From: Pachyseris speciosa
Taxonomy: Eukaryota; Cnidaria; Anthozoa; Scleractinia; Pachyseridae
Assembly: GCA_016490735.1 (NCBI GenBank)
Contig: JAEMWC010000754.1
Span: 77,001 to 141,000 of the forward strand
DNA length: 64,000 nt
Reading direction: 5' to 3'
Of the stretch, positions 33,041 through 44,600 are shown piece after piece (positions within the stretch are counted from its first letter, which is position 1; every line of letters starts with the position of its first letter). Made by a program: the position numbers and the translations under genes. Below the pieces are notes generated by a model. That model had not been told where the DNA came from. It saw only the letters and a program-made list of their open reading frames with translations, and ran no database searches.

Positions 33041-34620
33041 ACGGTATTCTTGTTCTTCTAGGGCCTCTTCTGTTTAGTCGGAATAAACGGAATGTCTTCA
33101 GTTCTCGTTCATTCTGCTAAATGATAGCAGAAAGCACAGAATGAACAGAATACGGTTTACTCAACCCAGTTCCCAGGGTTTTTCACTTACTTGTGGAGGG
33201 AAAGCCCTGGAAACGAGATTGTGGTTTACACGGAATGCACAGTCTTAACAGAAAGAGGGAAGAGTGACTTCCCGACCAAAACGTGACATCCGCTGAATGG
33301 GTCGAAGACGAAATATAGGTTTGATACGACTCGTTTTACTGACCTCGGAGGAAGTAAGAATGGCTCAGTTAGACTATTGATGAGTAGCCTTCCCAAGATG
33401 AATTGCTCCAAAACAGTGTAGAAATCTATCACAGGAAAGCTGGAGAACAACGTTGTGAAGTAGGAACTGTTTGAAGGTGTTGATGTCAAACACGACTCCT
33501 TACACTATGTGTCAAATTGACTTCCGGTTTGGCTTAAAACTCTCTATTCATTTTTATAATTTATGCTTCCATTGACGTAGTTGGTGTTTACTTTTTGGCA
33601 GTTACTTATGCTCAGGTGAATCGAGTTCCGCTTAAAAACATTAAGAAAGCATCCGCAGTTTCAGGACTTTGATAACAGTATGATAAACCCCGAAGTAGAA
33701 GAAGGGCATTACGACTGAAGGCAAACGCTAACTGGCTCAAATAACAACTACCGAGTGAAGCCCTTCTAAAGAAAGTGCTGAAATATGTGCCATCGAAACA
33801 GTTTAGAAACCTTGTCAATTCTAACAGCTGGCGCTGATTCTTTGATCCCGCCAGAGGAAAGGATGACTTGGGGATCACTTCAGACAAGAAGGAGTACAAA
33901 CATTTTTGCAGCAGTCGTTACCTTTTTGGGTCTCGTGGCAGGTATTGCTTCCTTGACACTCTCATTTGCTTTTTTCTGCCTTGACTGCTCCTACCCGAGT
34001 TCGATCTTAATGTGGACCAGTAGAGTAGGTTCTATTTTGCTCTTAATCACTGGCGTAACTCTACTGTGGATGACAATGTTTCACAAAGATATACAGAACA
34101 TTTCAGCTGCTGAACACACGGTCATCTCCGAGATTCCCCCTGGAGACTTGGACAAATCACCAGCTCCTGTACTGCCATATACCCACACTCTTTATCATCC
34201 TACATTCGTCGAATCGTCCTCGACAGAACTGCCAGATTATTTTTCCGCTCTACAATACAGAAATGGAGATGATGAAACTTCTTCAAGAGATCTGCCGGAT
34301 TATTCTAGTACTATTCAAAGTGTTGATGTAGGTTATTTATGTTTGGGCGTAGGCGTATCGATTGGAGATGCCCCCGGGACACCTCCCCCGTGTTACGAAC
34401 AAGCCATTGAAATGGCACCATTTGGTTAGCCACTGCGGCCATCTGATCCAATTGTGGTAGAACATAAGAGCAGAGTCGAGGTCCAGGGAAATAATTTCCA
34501 TTTTTTTTTTATCAAAAACAAAGGAAAATGCAACATATTCCCCTGAACCTCGACTTGGTTCTCTTGTTTTCCCACAGTTCGGAACTAGTCTATTGTTACA
34601 TTTTATGACGTAGCCGAGCA
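33041..34620. repeat. segmental duplication carrying a membrane-protein gene, copy 1
   Basis: Homologous to about 57880-59110 plus 60119-60220, roughly 90% or better by eye, including flanks well beyond the coding sequence on both sides. The second copy is interrupted by a LINE fragment at 59119-60118; this copy shows the uninterrupted site near 34480. Confidence 0.85.
33863..34429 (+). CDS. two-pass membrane protein with PPxY/LPxY motifs (family member B)
   Basis: A single-exon 188-residue protein. I chose the ATG giving MTWGSLQTRRS because the paralogue at 58478 starts there and the frame upstream is not conserved. Hydrophobic segments lie at about residues 15-37 and 47-70, with a CLDC pair between them. 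The tail has ISEIPPGDLDKSPAPVLPYTH, two LPDY motifs (TELPDYFSA, RDLPDYSST) and GTPPPCYEQA at 172-181. PPxY and LPxY motifs bind WW domains, so recruitment of a NEDD4-type ligase is plausible, but this is inference. It has the same length as member C and far higher similarity to it than to member A. Confidence 0.72.
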   Translation: MTWGSLQTRRSTNIFAAVVTFLGLVAGIASLTLSFAFFCLDCSYPSSILMWTSRVGSILLLITGVTLLWMTMFHKDIQNISAAEHTVISEIPPGDLDKSPAPVLPYTHTLYHPTFVESSSTELPDYFSALQYRNGDDETSSRDLPDYSSTIQSVDVGYLCLGVGVSIGDAPGTPPPCYEQAIEMAPFG

Positions 34621-34929
34621 CGTGACCCGAACGGATTGACCGAGTAGAAACAGAAAGAGGCGTAGGAACTAGGTAAGGAGTACGGAACTCTTTTCCGGAT
34701 TTAACCTTTTAACCCTGAATTTGACTTCCGGTGCCACGTCACGGGCTTGGTGGGCCGCGTACGATTTTCCTGCCAAAACTTTCCAAGAAAGAACGGACAA
34801 TCTTTCGTCAGGCAATCCGAAAAAGATGATGGTGGTGGTCTTGTTACTCGGGCTCCCGTGGAAGAACCGAGTCTAAAAATGTCGTTCATTCTTCATCTTT
34901 GTTGTCCATTCTCGTTCCTCGAGTCTTGA

Positions 34930-36340
34930 CTCCGTACTTCATTCTGCTAATAATAGCAGAATGCACAGAATGAACAGAATACGGTTCACTCAACCTACAG
35001 TAGTTCCCAGGAAAAGCCCTGGCAACGAGGTTGCGGTTTACACGGAATATGAAAGATCAAGCGCAGTCTTAACAGAAAGAGGGAAGAGTGACTTGTCGAC
35101 CAAAACGTGACATCCGCTGAATGGGTCGAAGTGAAATACAGGTCTGATACGATACGTTTTACTGATCTTGTAGTACATGGCTGGTTCGATCATCATGGAC
35201 GAAAGACAAACCCTTCGTTTCAGAGAGCACTCTCTCTTCTGCTGGAAAACCTCTCGAACTCGACTAATAACACTTGCCCGTTGTATGAAGCCCTCAGCTC
35301 ACAGCTCATTGTAGCTGTCAAACAAAATCTGATCATCTACTCTTTGATCGTCGTTCTGCTGGAAAAGTTTGGAAATCATCTATTGAACTGAAATATACCT
35401 CACGAAGAAACGCTGGAATTGACTGAACATCGTATAGCGCACGTCCATGAAGATTGTGGGTTTGAAACAAACACGACTCAGTCGCGATCCCCGGGTCGCG
35501 ATCGACATTTTCCTGTACAATCTCACGAAGCCGTCATCCTGTCTAAGGAATACTGACTTTGTGAAGAGGTAATGGAGACACTGAGTGAAAAATGTGCTCA
35601 AGTTTAAGTGCAAACGAGCAGCAAACTAAAACCTTGCTGGATCGCTGGAGGCCGCACGTTTATTGAGTCAGGCTAAAACGACAGTGTAAATTACATAGGT
35701 GCAAGGTGCAAACGGCAATAACAGCTTAAACAGAACCTGGGAGAGAACCAACGAGCATCCATAGGATGAAGAAACCTCACCGCGCTCGTAGCAGTAGAGA
35801 CTGAGGTAAAACTCCGGCCCAATGGATAGGACTCTCCGACCTGCCGGGTACGGTAAAACAATACATATTATTTAGATCCCTAAAGATTGCGTGACTGATA
35901 AAAGAGAATTAAAATCGTCTTTAACACAGCCATCCTTGGCGTTTTCCGACTCCCCAACGACCATGATGCTTAAATAGTCTATCAGGAATTCCGGCATTAG
36001 CTGCTGGGGTGGCTCCTCCAGCTCTAAGGCTATGAACACTAATCGTCTAAAATTCAAACTGCTCTATTTTCAAAACAAAGCAAGCTACCGAGCTGAAAAC
36101 ATGCAAGCAGATGCATTTCTCAAATGCCTTTTACGTGATGAAGATAAAAATGCAAAAGTCTGTTTACTTTTGAATTTTCGCTTTTTATAACGTCACGTGA
36201 AAACCCTCTATAGCTAATCCCTTGGCTTCGGACCTTCACTCTTGACCGAGGAGAAGCAAGGACCCTGAACAAAGGTAAATCTTCGGAGAGGTCGATTTGC
36301 GCAGTCGGTAGATGTGACCTCGAGATAACGATTCAAGCCC
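34930..36340. repeat. segment duplicated with 22010-23062 and shorter upstream blocks
   Basis: From about 35130 it matches 22010-23062 (TGGAAAACCTCTCGAACTCG, then ATTGAGTCAGGCTAAAACGAC), and ends in the DIRS recombinase. The block 34945-35150 also matches 21375-21590 and 33110-33330. No host gene. A further inserted fragment at about 36047-36214, starting CTAAAATTCAAACTGCTC, recurs at 60625-60775. Confidence 0.7.
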
Positions 36341-36402
36341 CGTCACGGAATTGGTCAGTCTTCGATGACTCTAGAAAAATGGAAACATACGAGGGGAAAA
36401 AC
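35872..36402 (-). pseudogene. DIRS-like tyrosine recombinase, C-terminal half
   Basis: It continues the recombinase frame interrupted at 48105. From the transposon junction it reads FFPSYVSIFLESSKTDQFRDGA, then a TGA, IVISRSHLP and EDLPLFRVLA. After an inserted fragment (36047-36214) it resumes with AANAGIPDRLFKHHGRW and, after a frameshift, ESENAKDGCVKDD. In DIRS recombinases the nucleophilic tyrosine occupies the position of that cysteine (DGY), so even without the breaks it would be dead. It ends at a TAA near 35872. Confidence 0.82.
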
Positions 36403-36406
36403 TTAA

Positions 36407-36559
36407 AGTGTCTATTCGGCCTACGGGTTTTTTATGGTTTTGGCATCTCTATAGGGCGTAGATGAACGTCCCAAAAAGAATTTTTCGATTCCCTCACTTT
36501 TTAACTCTGAAATCAAGCTTCAAAGTTCCCGCTTCAGCCACGCCCAATCAAGTTGACCG
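36407..36559. repeat. left terminal inverted repeat of the THAP transposon
   Basis: 153 bp, about 93% identical to the reverse complement of 47948-48100 (around 11 mismatches by eye). It ends at CAAGTTGACCG. It probably contains the transposase promoter because the first ATG is at 36696. Confidence 0.92.
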
Positions 36560-36695
36560 GGAGACAGAACCAGAAAGAGACTTGGTTCGAGAATCGACCG
36601 TGACGTTATGTCAGGAACGGCGCGCCAAATTCGTGTTGATCTCCACAATACTTTTGTCTGTTTTGTAATTGTGAAGAGAAAATCCCCGGCAAACT

Positions 36696-39600
36696 ATGCC
36701 TGATAGATCCGTTGTTGCAGGTTGTTCGAATATTTCAGATCCAGAGAAGGGAATAGCATTACATAAAATTCCATTTTATGGTGACGATCGAAGGGAAGCG
36801 AAAGCCAGAAGGAAAAAATGGACGGACTTTGTAAAGTTAAAGCGCGACAAGTGGACACCAAGCGCTTCATCTGCTCTGTGTTCTTGTCACTTCGCTCCTG
36901 AGGACTTCACCCGACGGCTTTCGTTCGGAAGTCTTAAATGCCAGCGAACACTCATAAAAGATGAAATTGGTGTTCTTCCAGTGCCAAAGTTTCAACGCAA
37001 TACCTGGGGAGAAGAAGAGTTATCCGATCGAAGTCGTCGCCAGGTTGGTCATGCCTGCCACATTTATCGCGTGCAAGCATAGTTGTTTTCCAGACGTTGT
37101 GAGGAAATCGGACATTTCGCTTAATTCTTTATTACTTCTTTTTCATGTATTTTAAGTTACCTGCGTTTAATTTGTCGTCCAAGCACGTACACTTTCTGTT
37201 TTCGTTACAATCCTGTAGATTTTGAGGGAAGCAATAGCGCCAACGTGCACATTAGCTCCTTCTACTGCAGCTGAAGTTTCGTCAGATTCTGAGAGTTCTG
37301 TCATCGCCACTCAAGTTGAGAAAAATGAGGAACCTGAACCGACAGAACCAGTAGACATAAAAATTCTAGCAGATCCCCTCTTGATCACCACTGATGCAAC
37401 AACTCAGACCAAGGGCTGTGTTGGATGTGCAAAGTTGAAGGAGCGGGAAATCCGTCAAATGGGAAACAAGTTCCTTACCCTCAAGAAGTAGTATGATGCT
37501 GTGATGTACCGACCAGCCAAAGTTACCACTGGTAAGTTCAGTTTTTGTTGAATAAATATATCTTATTAGATGTTTTGTTGTGTAGTATCGCGGAGTATTT
37601 TAACGAGTTGTGCTGTATTTTGACGAGCCCGTAGGGCGAGTAATAAGAGATTTATTACCCAAGTAGTATAGCAGACAAAGAATTTATAGTAAGAAAAGCT
37701 TTTTTACGGGAAAACGTGACTGGTTTTGCGTTGTGCGCGCGGTGAAAAAAAAACTGTAAAACAGGTATTCTACAGTATCTAAATGTACAATATCGCGGAA
37801 TGTTTGTACTCGTCTCGTGCGTTTTCTGTACAGTAACTAACAGAGTTACATAATAAAGGTAATACATTCCTACTGAATCCCCCAGTCGTGGGCTTTTAAT
37901 TTACAAAGTTTGATATGGTTATACTTTGTATGTTGTTTGATAAAGGTATTCAGTGTGATCGCGTCAATGAGATACCTGTACCTGTGGCAAAACAGCAGCC
38001 TGCTGCAGGGGATGTTTCGCCCGATACCACAACAGATGTGGTAGATGACATCCAAGATCTTGCCAATGAAGACGCAACAGAGGAGGATGTATGCGCGTTT
38101 GAGGTTATTGAAGAAGAGCCTGAGCCTGAGCCTGATCTATCATGATACCTGGCAGGATAACAACTACCAGCCAAACACAGATAGTGACACAGGGACAGAG
38201 ACAGACACAGAAAACGAAGAAAGCACATCAGCTAAACATCCAAGGTATAATAAATAATAACAAATAATAATTGGGAACCCCACCCCTTCAAAAAAAAAAA
38301 AAAACACAAACAAAAAGTGAACAAAAATTGATTGTTTCTTTTTGTGTTCTTTTAATTTTGCAGGTTGCAGGATGATAACAGTCTACGAAAAGAGTCAAAG
38401 CAGATTGTCTTCCTATCAAAGCTGCTTTTACTTTTCAAATTTTGCCATACTTGTAAGACTGATGAACCATTAGTTGAAACTCGAGAAGTTGGAGCCATGG
38501 CAGTGATTACCACCCGATGCCAGAACCCAAAGTGTCCCCAGAAAGAAAATGTCTGGTGCAGTCAACCTTTCATGCCTGGTACTCGAATCCCAGCTGGGAA
38601 TTTCCTTCTCTGCTTTGCCATCCTTTTGGCTGGTGGTTCTGCCAGCAAAGTTATTCAGATCTTCAACCGCATGGGCTTGGCCCGTATTTCCTTATCCACC
38701 TTTTTTACACACCAGCGTGTAAGTAATAAATGAAATAAACTATTTTTAATTCAGACTAATAGCAATACTTGTTGGGTAATTGCAGCAATACCAAATATGA
38801 GGTTTACAGCAAAGTTATGTAGAAATTTATTAAAAATTATACCTAAGCATTTTCACAAAATCAATGTAGTACATCTGGAGTCATGCTTTTATGGCAATAT
38901 TTGCCAATATTAAGAAAGCTAAGAAATGTTTCTGACTTTGTTAGCCTTGTTTTGAAATTTTAGGACAAGCTATTTCCAGCCATATACCACCACTGGAAGA
39001 AATATCAAACTGCAATCCTAGAGAAGCTGAAGGCAATGGGTGAGCCCCTCACTAAGTCTGGAGATGGACGGCACGACAGCATGGGCCATAGTGCCAAGTT
39101 TGGTGCCTATACTATATTTTGCTGTTCTCTACCACTAGTGATTCATTTTGCTCTCGTGCAGGTAATTGCCTGGCTTTGAGAAATACAATTTAACCTCTTC
39201 TGTTTGATTTTAGAGGATAACATATTAACTTATTAGCTAAGTCTTGCTACAAAATTCTGTAACTAGTACATGACATATTTCCTCCATGTGCGGGTTCTAT
39301 ACATGTAGTATTGTGACCTTGATAGTTACCCTTAACACTGAGCTTCAAGCAACCTTTGGATTTTATTTCTGTTGTCTTTGATGATATGCCATATCTCAGG
39401 TAACTGTATACATTAAAAACAAATGAGGTGCAAGTGCCCCATCTGACTCTCATGTCAACTGACTTATACTGTATTTGATCACATTTCCTCTGTGTTTTTA
39501 GAGAAATGAAGTGGGCAATAGCCCTGCCATGGAGTATGAAGGTTTCCATAGGTGTATGACATACCTTCTAGGATGTGGTGTAGTTATTGGGACATTCATA

Positions 39601-41589
39601 TCAGACCATCATGCATCAATAGCAAAGCACATGCGTGAGAAGCTAAAGGGCATCACACACTACTTTGATCTTTGGCGCATAAAGAAGCGTAAGCTTTTAT
39701 AACTCAGTTAGGTTTTTGAGTGTTATACGTCAATATATTTACTAAATAAAAACTGTCAGTGTCCTGAAACTGTCCATTTTCTTTTGCATTGTATTTGACT
39801 TGACTAATCAAAGTGCACTGAGCTGAGAGAAACGTACTGCAAAGCTTTCTGTCATTTATTGCTTGCAACCCTTATTTAACACTGTATGAGAGTAATAAAC
39901 TGAATTTATGTTCTTCAGAGGTACAGAAGGTTCTTACCAAAATTGCCAAACAGAAGGGCTGTGAAAGCTTAAATGAATGGATCACTCCTTGCATGAATCA
40001 CTTGCATTGGTCTGCAACTTCAACCATGTGTGGAACAGGGAGGATCATATGGGCCAAATTCAAGTCATTCCTGAGCCACATTGTAAATAAACATGAAGAC
40101 TTAGATGATCCCCTGTTCAACAAATGTGGACATGGAAGCAGCATTACACAAAGGAAGTGGTTTCTACCAAGTATGACAATGTCTGTGACCAATTGCCATC
40201 TACAACTCTGACTGCTTGTCTGCTAACCTACACTAATTTTTAGTAACCAGATATACATGTTTATATATTCATTTTTCAGATGCATTGGTGTATGAAAAAG
40301 TTGTGGCCGCCCTTACTGATAACAGACTAGTTAAAGCCATCAAGCAGGCCTCTCCAATTGCCCAGACAAGTTGCCTTGAGGGCTTCCATTCTGTTCTGAA
40401 CCACTTTTGTCCGAAGATGATATCCTTTTCATTTGTTGGAATGCTATGCAGGTATTTTTTAGTAAACACCTGATTTACATTGTATGGTAGACAAGACAAG
40501 ACAATAATAATTATTATCATCTTACCATAATTAAAAATACAATTATAATATTTCAGTTTGGAATGAGTCAGATGTGGCACTGGAATTTTCCATTTGAGTT
40601 CTTTGTAAAATAATTGTCAGAGATCTTTCTGTTTTTTTCCAACCTAGGCATATTCTTGCTGCATTGCATTTCAATTACAACCTTGTGAGGGATGTCAGGA
40701 AGAACCCAGATGGTTCCAGCCAGGTTAAACTTGTTTATCCAAAATTTAAAAATGGAGTAGCTTCAGTGAGAGATGTCAGGATACAGCCAAATTATGGTGA
40801 TTGAATTTCTTTTGTATTAATATTCTCTTCAACAATAAATTGATACTTTCCTGGTAGAAATGTTGAAATAATATGAATTAACCCTAGATTCTTTTTTCCT
40901 AGACTACGTTGAGGAGATATATGAGACACTCTTACAAGCCATGGGCTCAAATGGTTGTTTGGGCAAGGCTGCAAAAGAGCTCAAAGAAATGACCCCACCT
41001 CCAATGAACACCATGTTGGACAAAGAAACAAGGGAGAGTGCACTTGATACAAGAGAGAAAAGAAAAAAGATGACAGTTAAAAATGTCCCCCCAACTACAC
41101 CCTGTGAGTATGTAAAACTTTGCAATCAGTTATGCATGTTAGTGCAGTGTGATAACCCAAATTGGTACACAAGGTTTTTGGTAACATTTTAAAGTACTGC
41201 ATTCATAGGTTAAACAAGCAGATGACAGACTTCAGAAAATAATCATTTCGTATGAACTATGAGATGTTACTATCAGACTTTTCATGCCAAACAACCGACA
41301 TTACATCAGGCCTCTGGCCTCAAACAAAATCTCTAGATACACAATGCTGCCTGTGGTAGAGGCTACGTATTCTTTGCACCATTTTTACAGACCTAAAGAA
41401 CAGTACATGCAATTCTTATTTCTTTCAGTAGCTGAGGTTTTGGAGAAGGAGTCCTTGAGTGTAAGCACTGACACAAATTCAAGGAAGAGAAAGCGAAAAC
41501 CACATCATTGTAATGCTTGTAAAAGGCCAATGAAAGGACACAAGGGGGTCAAAGACTGTCCAAAGAATATGGATAATCATGAACATTAA
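36696..41589 (+). pseudogene. THAP-domain DDE transposase, 11 exons, broken by a stop and a frameshift
   Basis: Exons: 36696-37043, 37219-37531, 37946-38244, 38364-38718, 38964-39161, 39502-39688, 39919-40170, 40280-40451, 40648-40796, 40903-41103 and 41429-41589. All junctions are GT-AG and phases agree except in exon 3. About 880 codons. The THAP domain is at residues 1-95: VVAGCSN, HKIPF, KKWTDFV, LCSCHFAPEDF and a terminal VLPVP; the first zinc cysteine is replaced by valine or serine. An acidic linker follows. The DDE core shows SGDGRHDSMGHSAKFG (first D), TFISDHHASI (second D) and SCLEGFHSVLNHF (E). A zinc knuckle-like CNACKRPMKGHKGVKDC ends the protein. Damage: TAG at 37489-37491 (in KK-stop-YDAVMY) and a one-base frameshift in exon 3 near 38140. 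Confidence 0.88.
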
Positions 41590-41677
41590 CAAAAAGATAG
41601 ATGTATCTTGTAAATTTTAATCAAATTATTTGAAATCTGGGCAAAATGTAGCACAAAATACGTTAAATTATGTTTAC

Positions 41678-44600
41678 TCAGTTCTCATCATCTTCATAAC
41701 CAGTAAAGTCAACACCTTCCACACTAAATTCCTTCCGTATCATGTGGTACGCACAGGCTGGTAAAGGAATTCTTCGAGGCCCCAGGTACCCATGTACCAA
41801 CTGGGTAAATTCTCTGTATGCTGTGGCACGAAGAAACCTGTGCCAGACAAAAATATACAAAATGTTAGAAGATTGCTATTGATTTTCCAGTAACTCCATT
41901 TCTTCTATATGTACTGAACCATCCTTGAGAGGGTCAAAATAAAATGCTTCTTGTTTGATTGACAGCAAGACGTATAGATATTGAGACAAACGAACACAAT
42001 CACTATATCTTTGTTTTACTTTGAAATAAACCGACTTTGTTTATTGAGTGACATTTAACAGTAATTCAACAGACAATCCTGTGGCCCTTGAAAATCCGGA
42101 AATGATGACAACAAACTTGACAATACTTCCGAAGAAAATAAATGGACTAAAACTAATAAATCTTTAAAAAATATAATAAATAAACAAGGTAAAAGAAACA
42201 TAAGAATGAGCTGGCTAATCTGCAAGCAGCTAAAAGTGAAGGCCAGGCAGCTGTAGAAACTGTACACTGGACATTCTTATTACCTTGTTTGCAACTAGGA
42301 AGAAAAACAAGCCGGTTACTGTACAATAACTAAAGCTGTTAGCACAATGCATGCTTTAGAGGAGCAGGGATGGCACAGTAGTGAGAGCGCTCGCCTTCCA
42401 CCAATGTGTCCCGGGTTCAAATCCCGGACTCGGTGTCATAAGTGGGCTGAGTTTGTTGGTTCTCTACTCTGCTCCGAGAGGTTTTACTCCGGTTTTCTCC
42501 TCTCCCCAAAAACCAACAACTGAAACCTCACTCATTTTCTGTGGCAGTCTGCCTGTACTTTGTGCCGTCTTGGGCCTTATATTTTGCAGCAGCAGATCGT
42601 AAAGACCACTTGTTGATACAGACTGGGTTAAATCCAGGATGATGAATAATACAGTTTGGTACAGGACTAACTTCACGCTGAACCAACTCACTGTTAAGAG
42701 ATCTTGAACATCCATCAATCTCATGACAACACTGACACTCCATAGCATTTTGTAAGAGGTCAACATGGCAGTTTCCACACTTGCACCTGTAAAGTAATTT
42801 GTTGTATTTACTTCGTAAGGAGAAAGCCAAGATAAAAACTGGAACAAGTCTTACAGTGGTGTGGAATCAATTTCAAGTGCAATTTGGATAAATAATGTAC
42901 GTCATTGGCTTCCCTGTCAGGTCAGCCCCTGGGCCAACCAGGGAGATATGAGGGGGAACACAAGGAGATGGGTGCAATTCTTTACACGAGGGTAGGGGTA
43001 AATCTCAACATTGTTTAACAATCAAAGATTAGGGGGTAGGGGAATTCACAAGTTTGTAAAGGATGTCAGGGGGATTTTCTGCTGAAAGACACCTCACACA
43101 GGGGACTTTGCCTTAAAATATTCCCCGATCTCCTGGAGAAAATTCCTCAAGTTTGCTTGACTGATTTTACAATCCTCCTGGTTATCCAGGGGGTCAACCC
43201 CAAGTGGAAGCAGATGGCATGTGCATATAAAACATGAGTGCACAGGCTCGTGCAGTTTGTGGTCTTTACAAGTGCTTATTTAATCCAAATTGCACGAGAA
43301 AAATCATGTGATTACTTACTAATAATACACACGAAAAAATTTCGAGATAGCTTATCATAATTTTGAAGAAGCAAAAGTGTATCAGGTGCAAAAATATTTT
43401 ACGCTTAAGCCTATTCAAACCCTGCATATATCATCGCTAGTTCAGTCAAAACAACAGTTTTCTCAATGTTTTTAAATTTTTTAAGTGCAAAAAGCGGCTA
43501 AACAGTTATAGGCTTTACAAGGCTATTTTGTTTTTCAAGTAGCAAGGGAGACTTTTGTCTGATTGGTTGATTCTTACCCTTGAATCCAGGCTCCTCTACA
43601 CGCGCGCCAAAGAGATTTCAGTGTAAACAAACATGGCCGCCCGGGTGGAAAGATGTACTGGATCACTTATTCTATTAGTATATTTTGGATAAAAATATCA
43701 ATGTTCATGTGTCGTCCTCTTTCCTAATGATAGTAAAAATTGGAAGTGATTTCTTAAGGACCATAAAATGTTATTTGTACAAGTATCCGCTCTAGTGTAC
43801 AAGGGGATTTTTCCTGCGTGGAGGTTCATGCGGCGTGTAAGCGTGAATATGTTGGGGGAAAAGACGGTTTGAATGAGGAGCGATCTGCTCTAAAAGCAGG
43901 AATATCGGGTTGGGAAAATTCTTTATGCCGTCAAGTTTACAAAATGACGAAGCACTTCATAGCTGTGTCAGAGGTCAGCGAAAGTTCAACGGCGGCTTTG
44001 TCAACAGAAGACCGACGTGCTTCGAGGTTAGTTCTATAAATTAAACTGAACTACGTACTTTCACGGGCTCTTTCTGTACAACATTCAGTGAGTTTTTCGG
44101 TATAATTTAGACTCAGTTTGACAGTGATGTACACAGAAGAGGTCAAAGCGCAGGAAAACCGTTTCTAGTGAAAATAAGCGGAAATGTATTTGAAATATTC
44201 AATAATTGAAGTTACATACGCTTACATCAAGGAGCTCATTTATCAAATTTCATGATTAAGCTGGGTTAGTGTATTAGGTTTTCAATTGTCCACCAGTGAA
44301 CCGAACAAAGGTCCTTATACTCTTTAAATAAAAGCAGAAAGCTCTTAATGTTAATATTAAGATTCAATCACTGCAAAGACAAGCACTAATGAACTGCTAC
44401 ATTTGACTTATGATCAACAGATTCCCTTGTTTCTGCAACTGGGCTTTTGCTGTTTAACATTTTTAAACTATAATTTAGGCTTTGCTTGGATCATAGTTGT
44501 GCTCGGATTAAGAGTAGACTGATGTGCATGGAAAACGTTCGAGTATAGGGAAACCATTTCAAGTCAAAATAAACCAAAGTGGTTATATTTTTCGAGTAAT

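Noticed and set aside
42363..42440. tRNA gene
   Set aside because: A- and B-box-like sequences are present but the cloverleaf is incomplete and the sequence continues into a SINE body.
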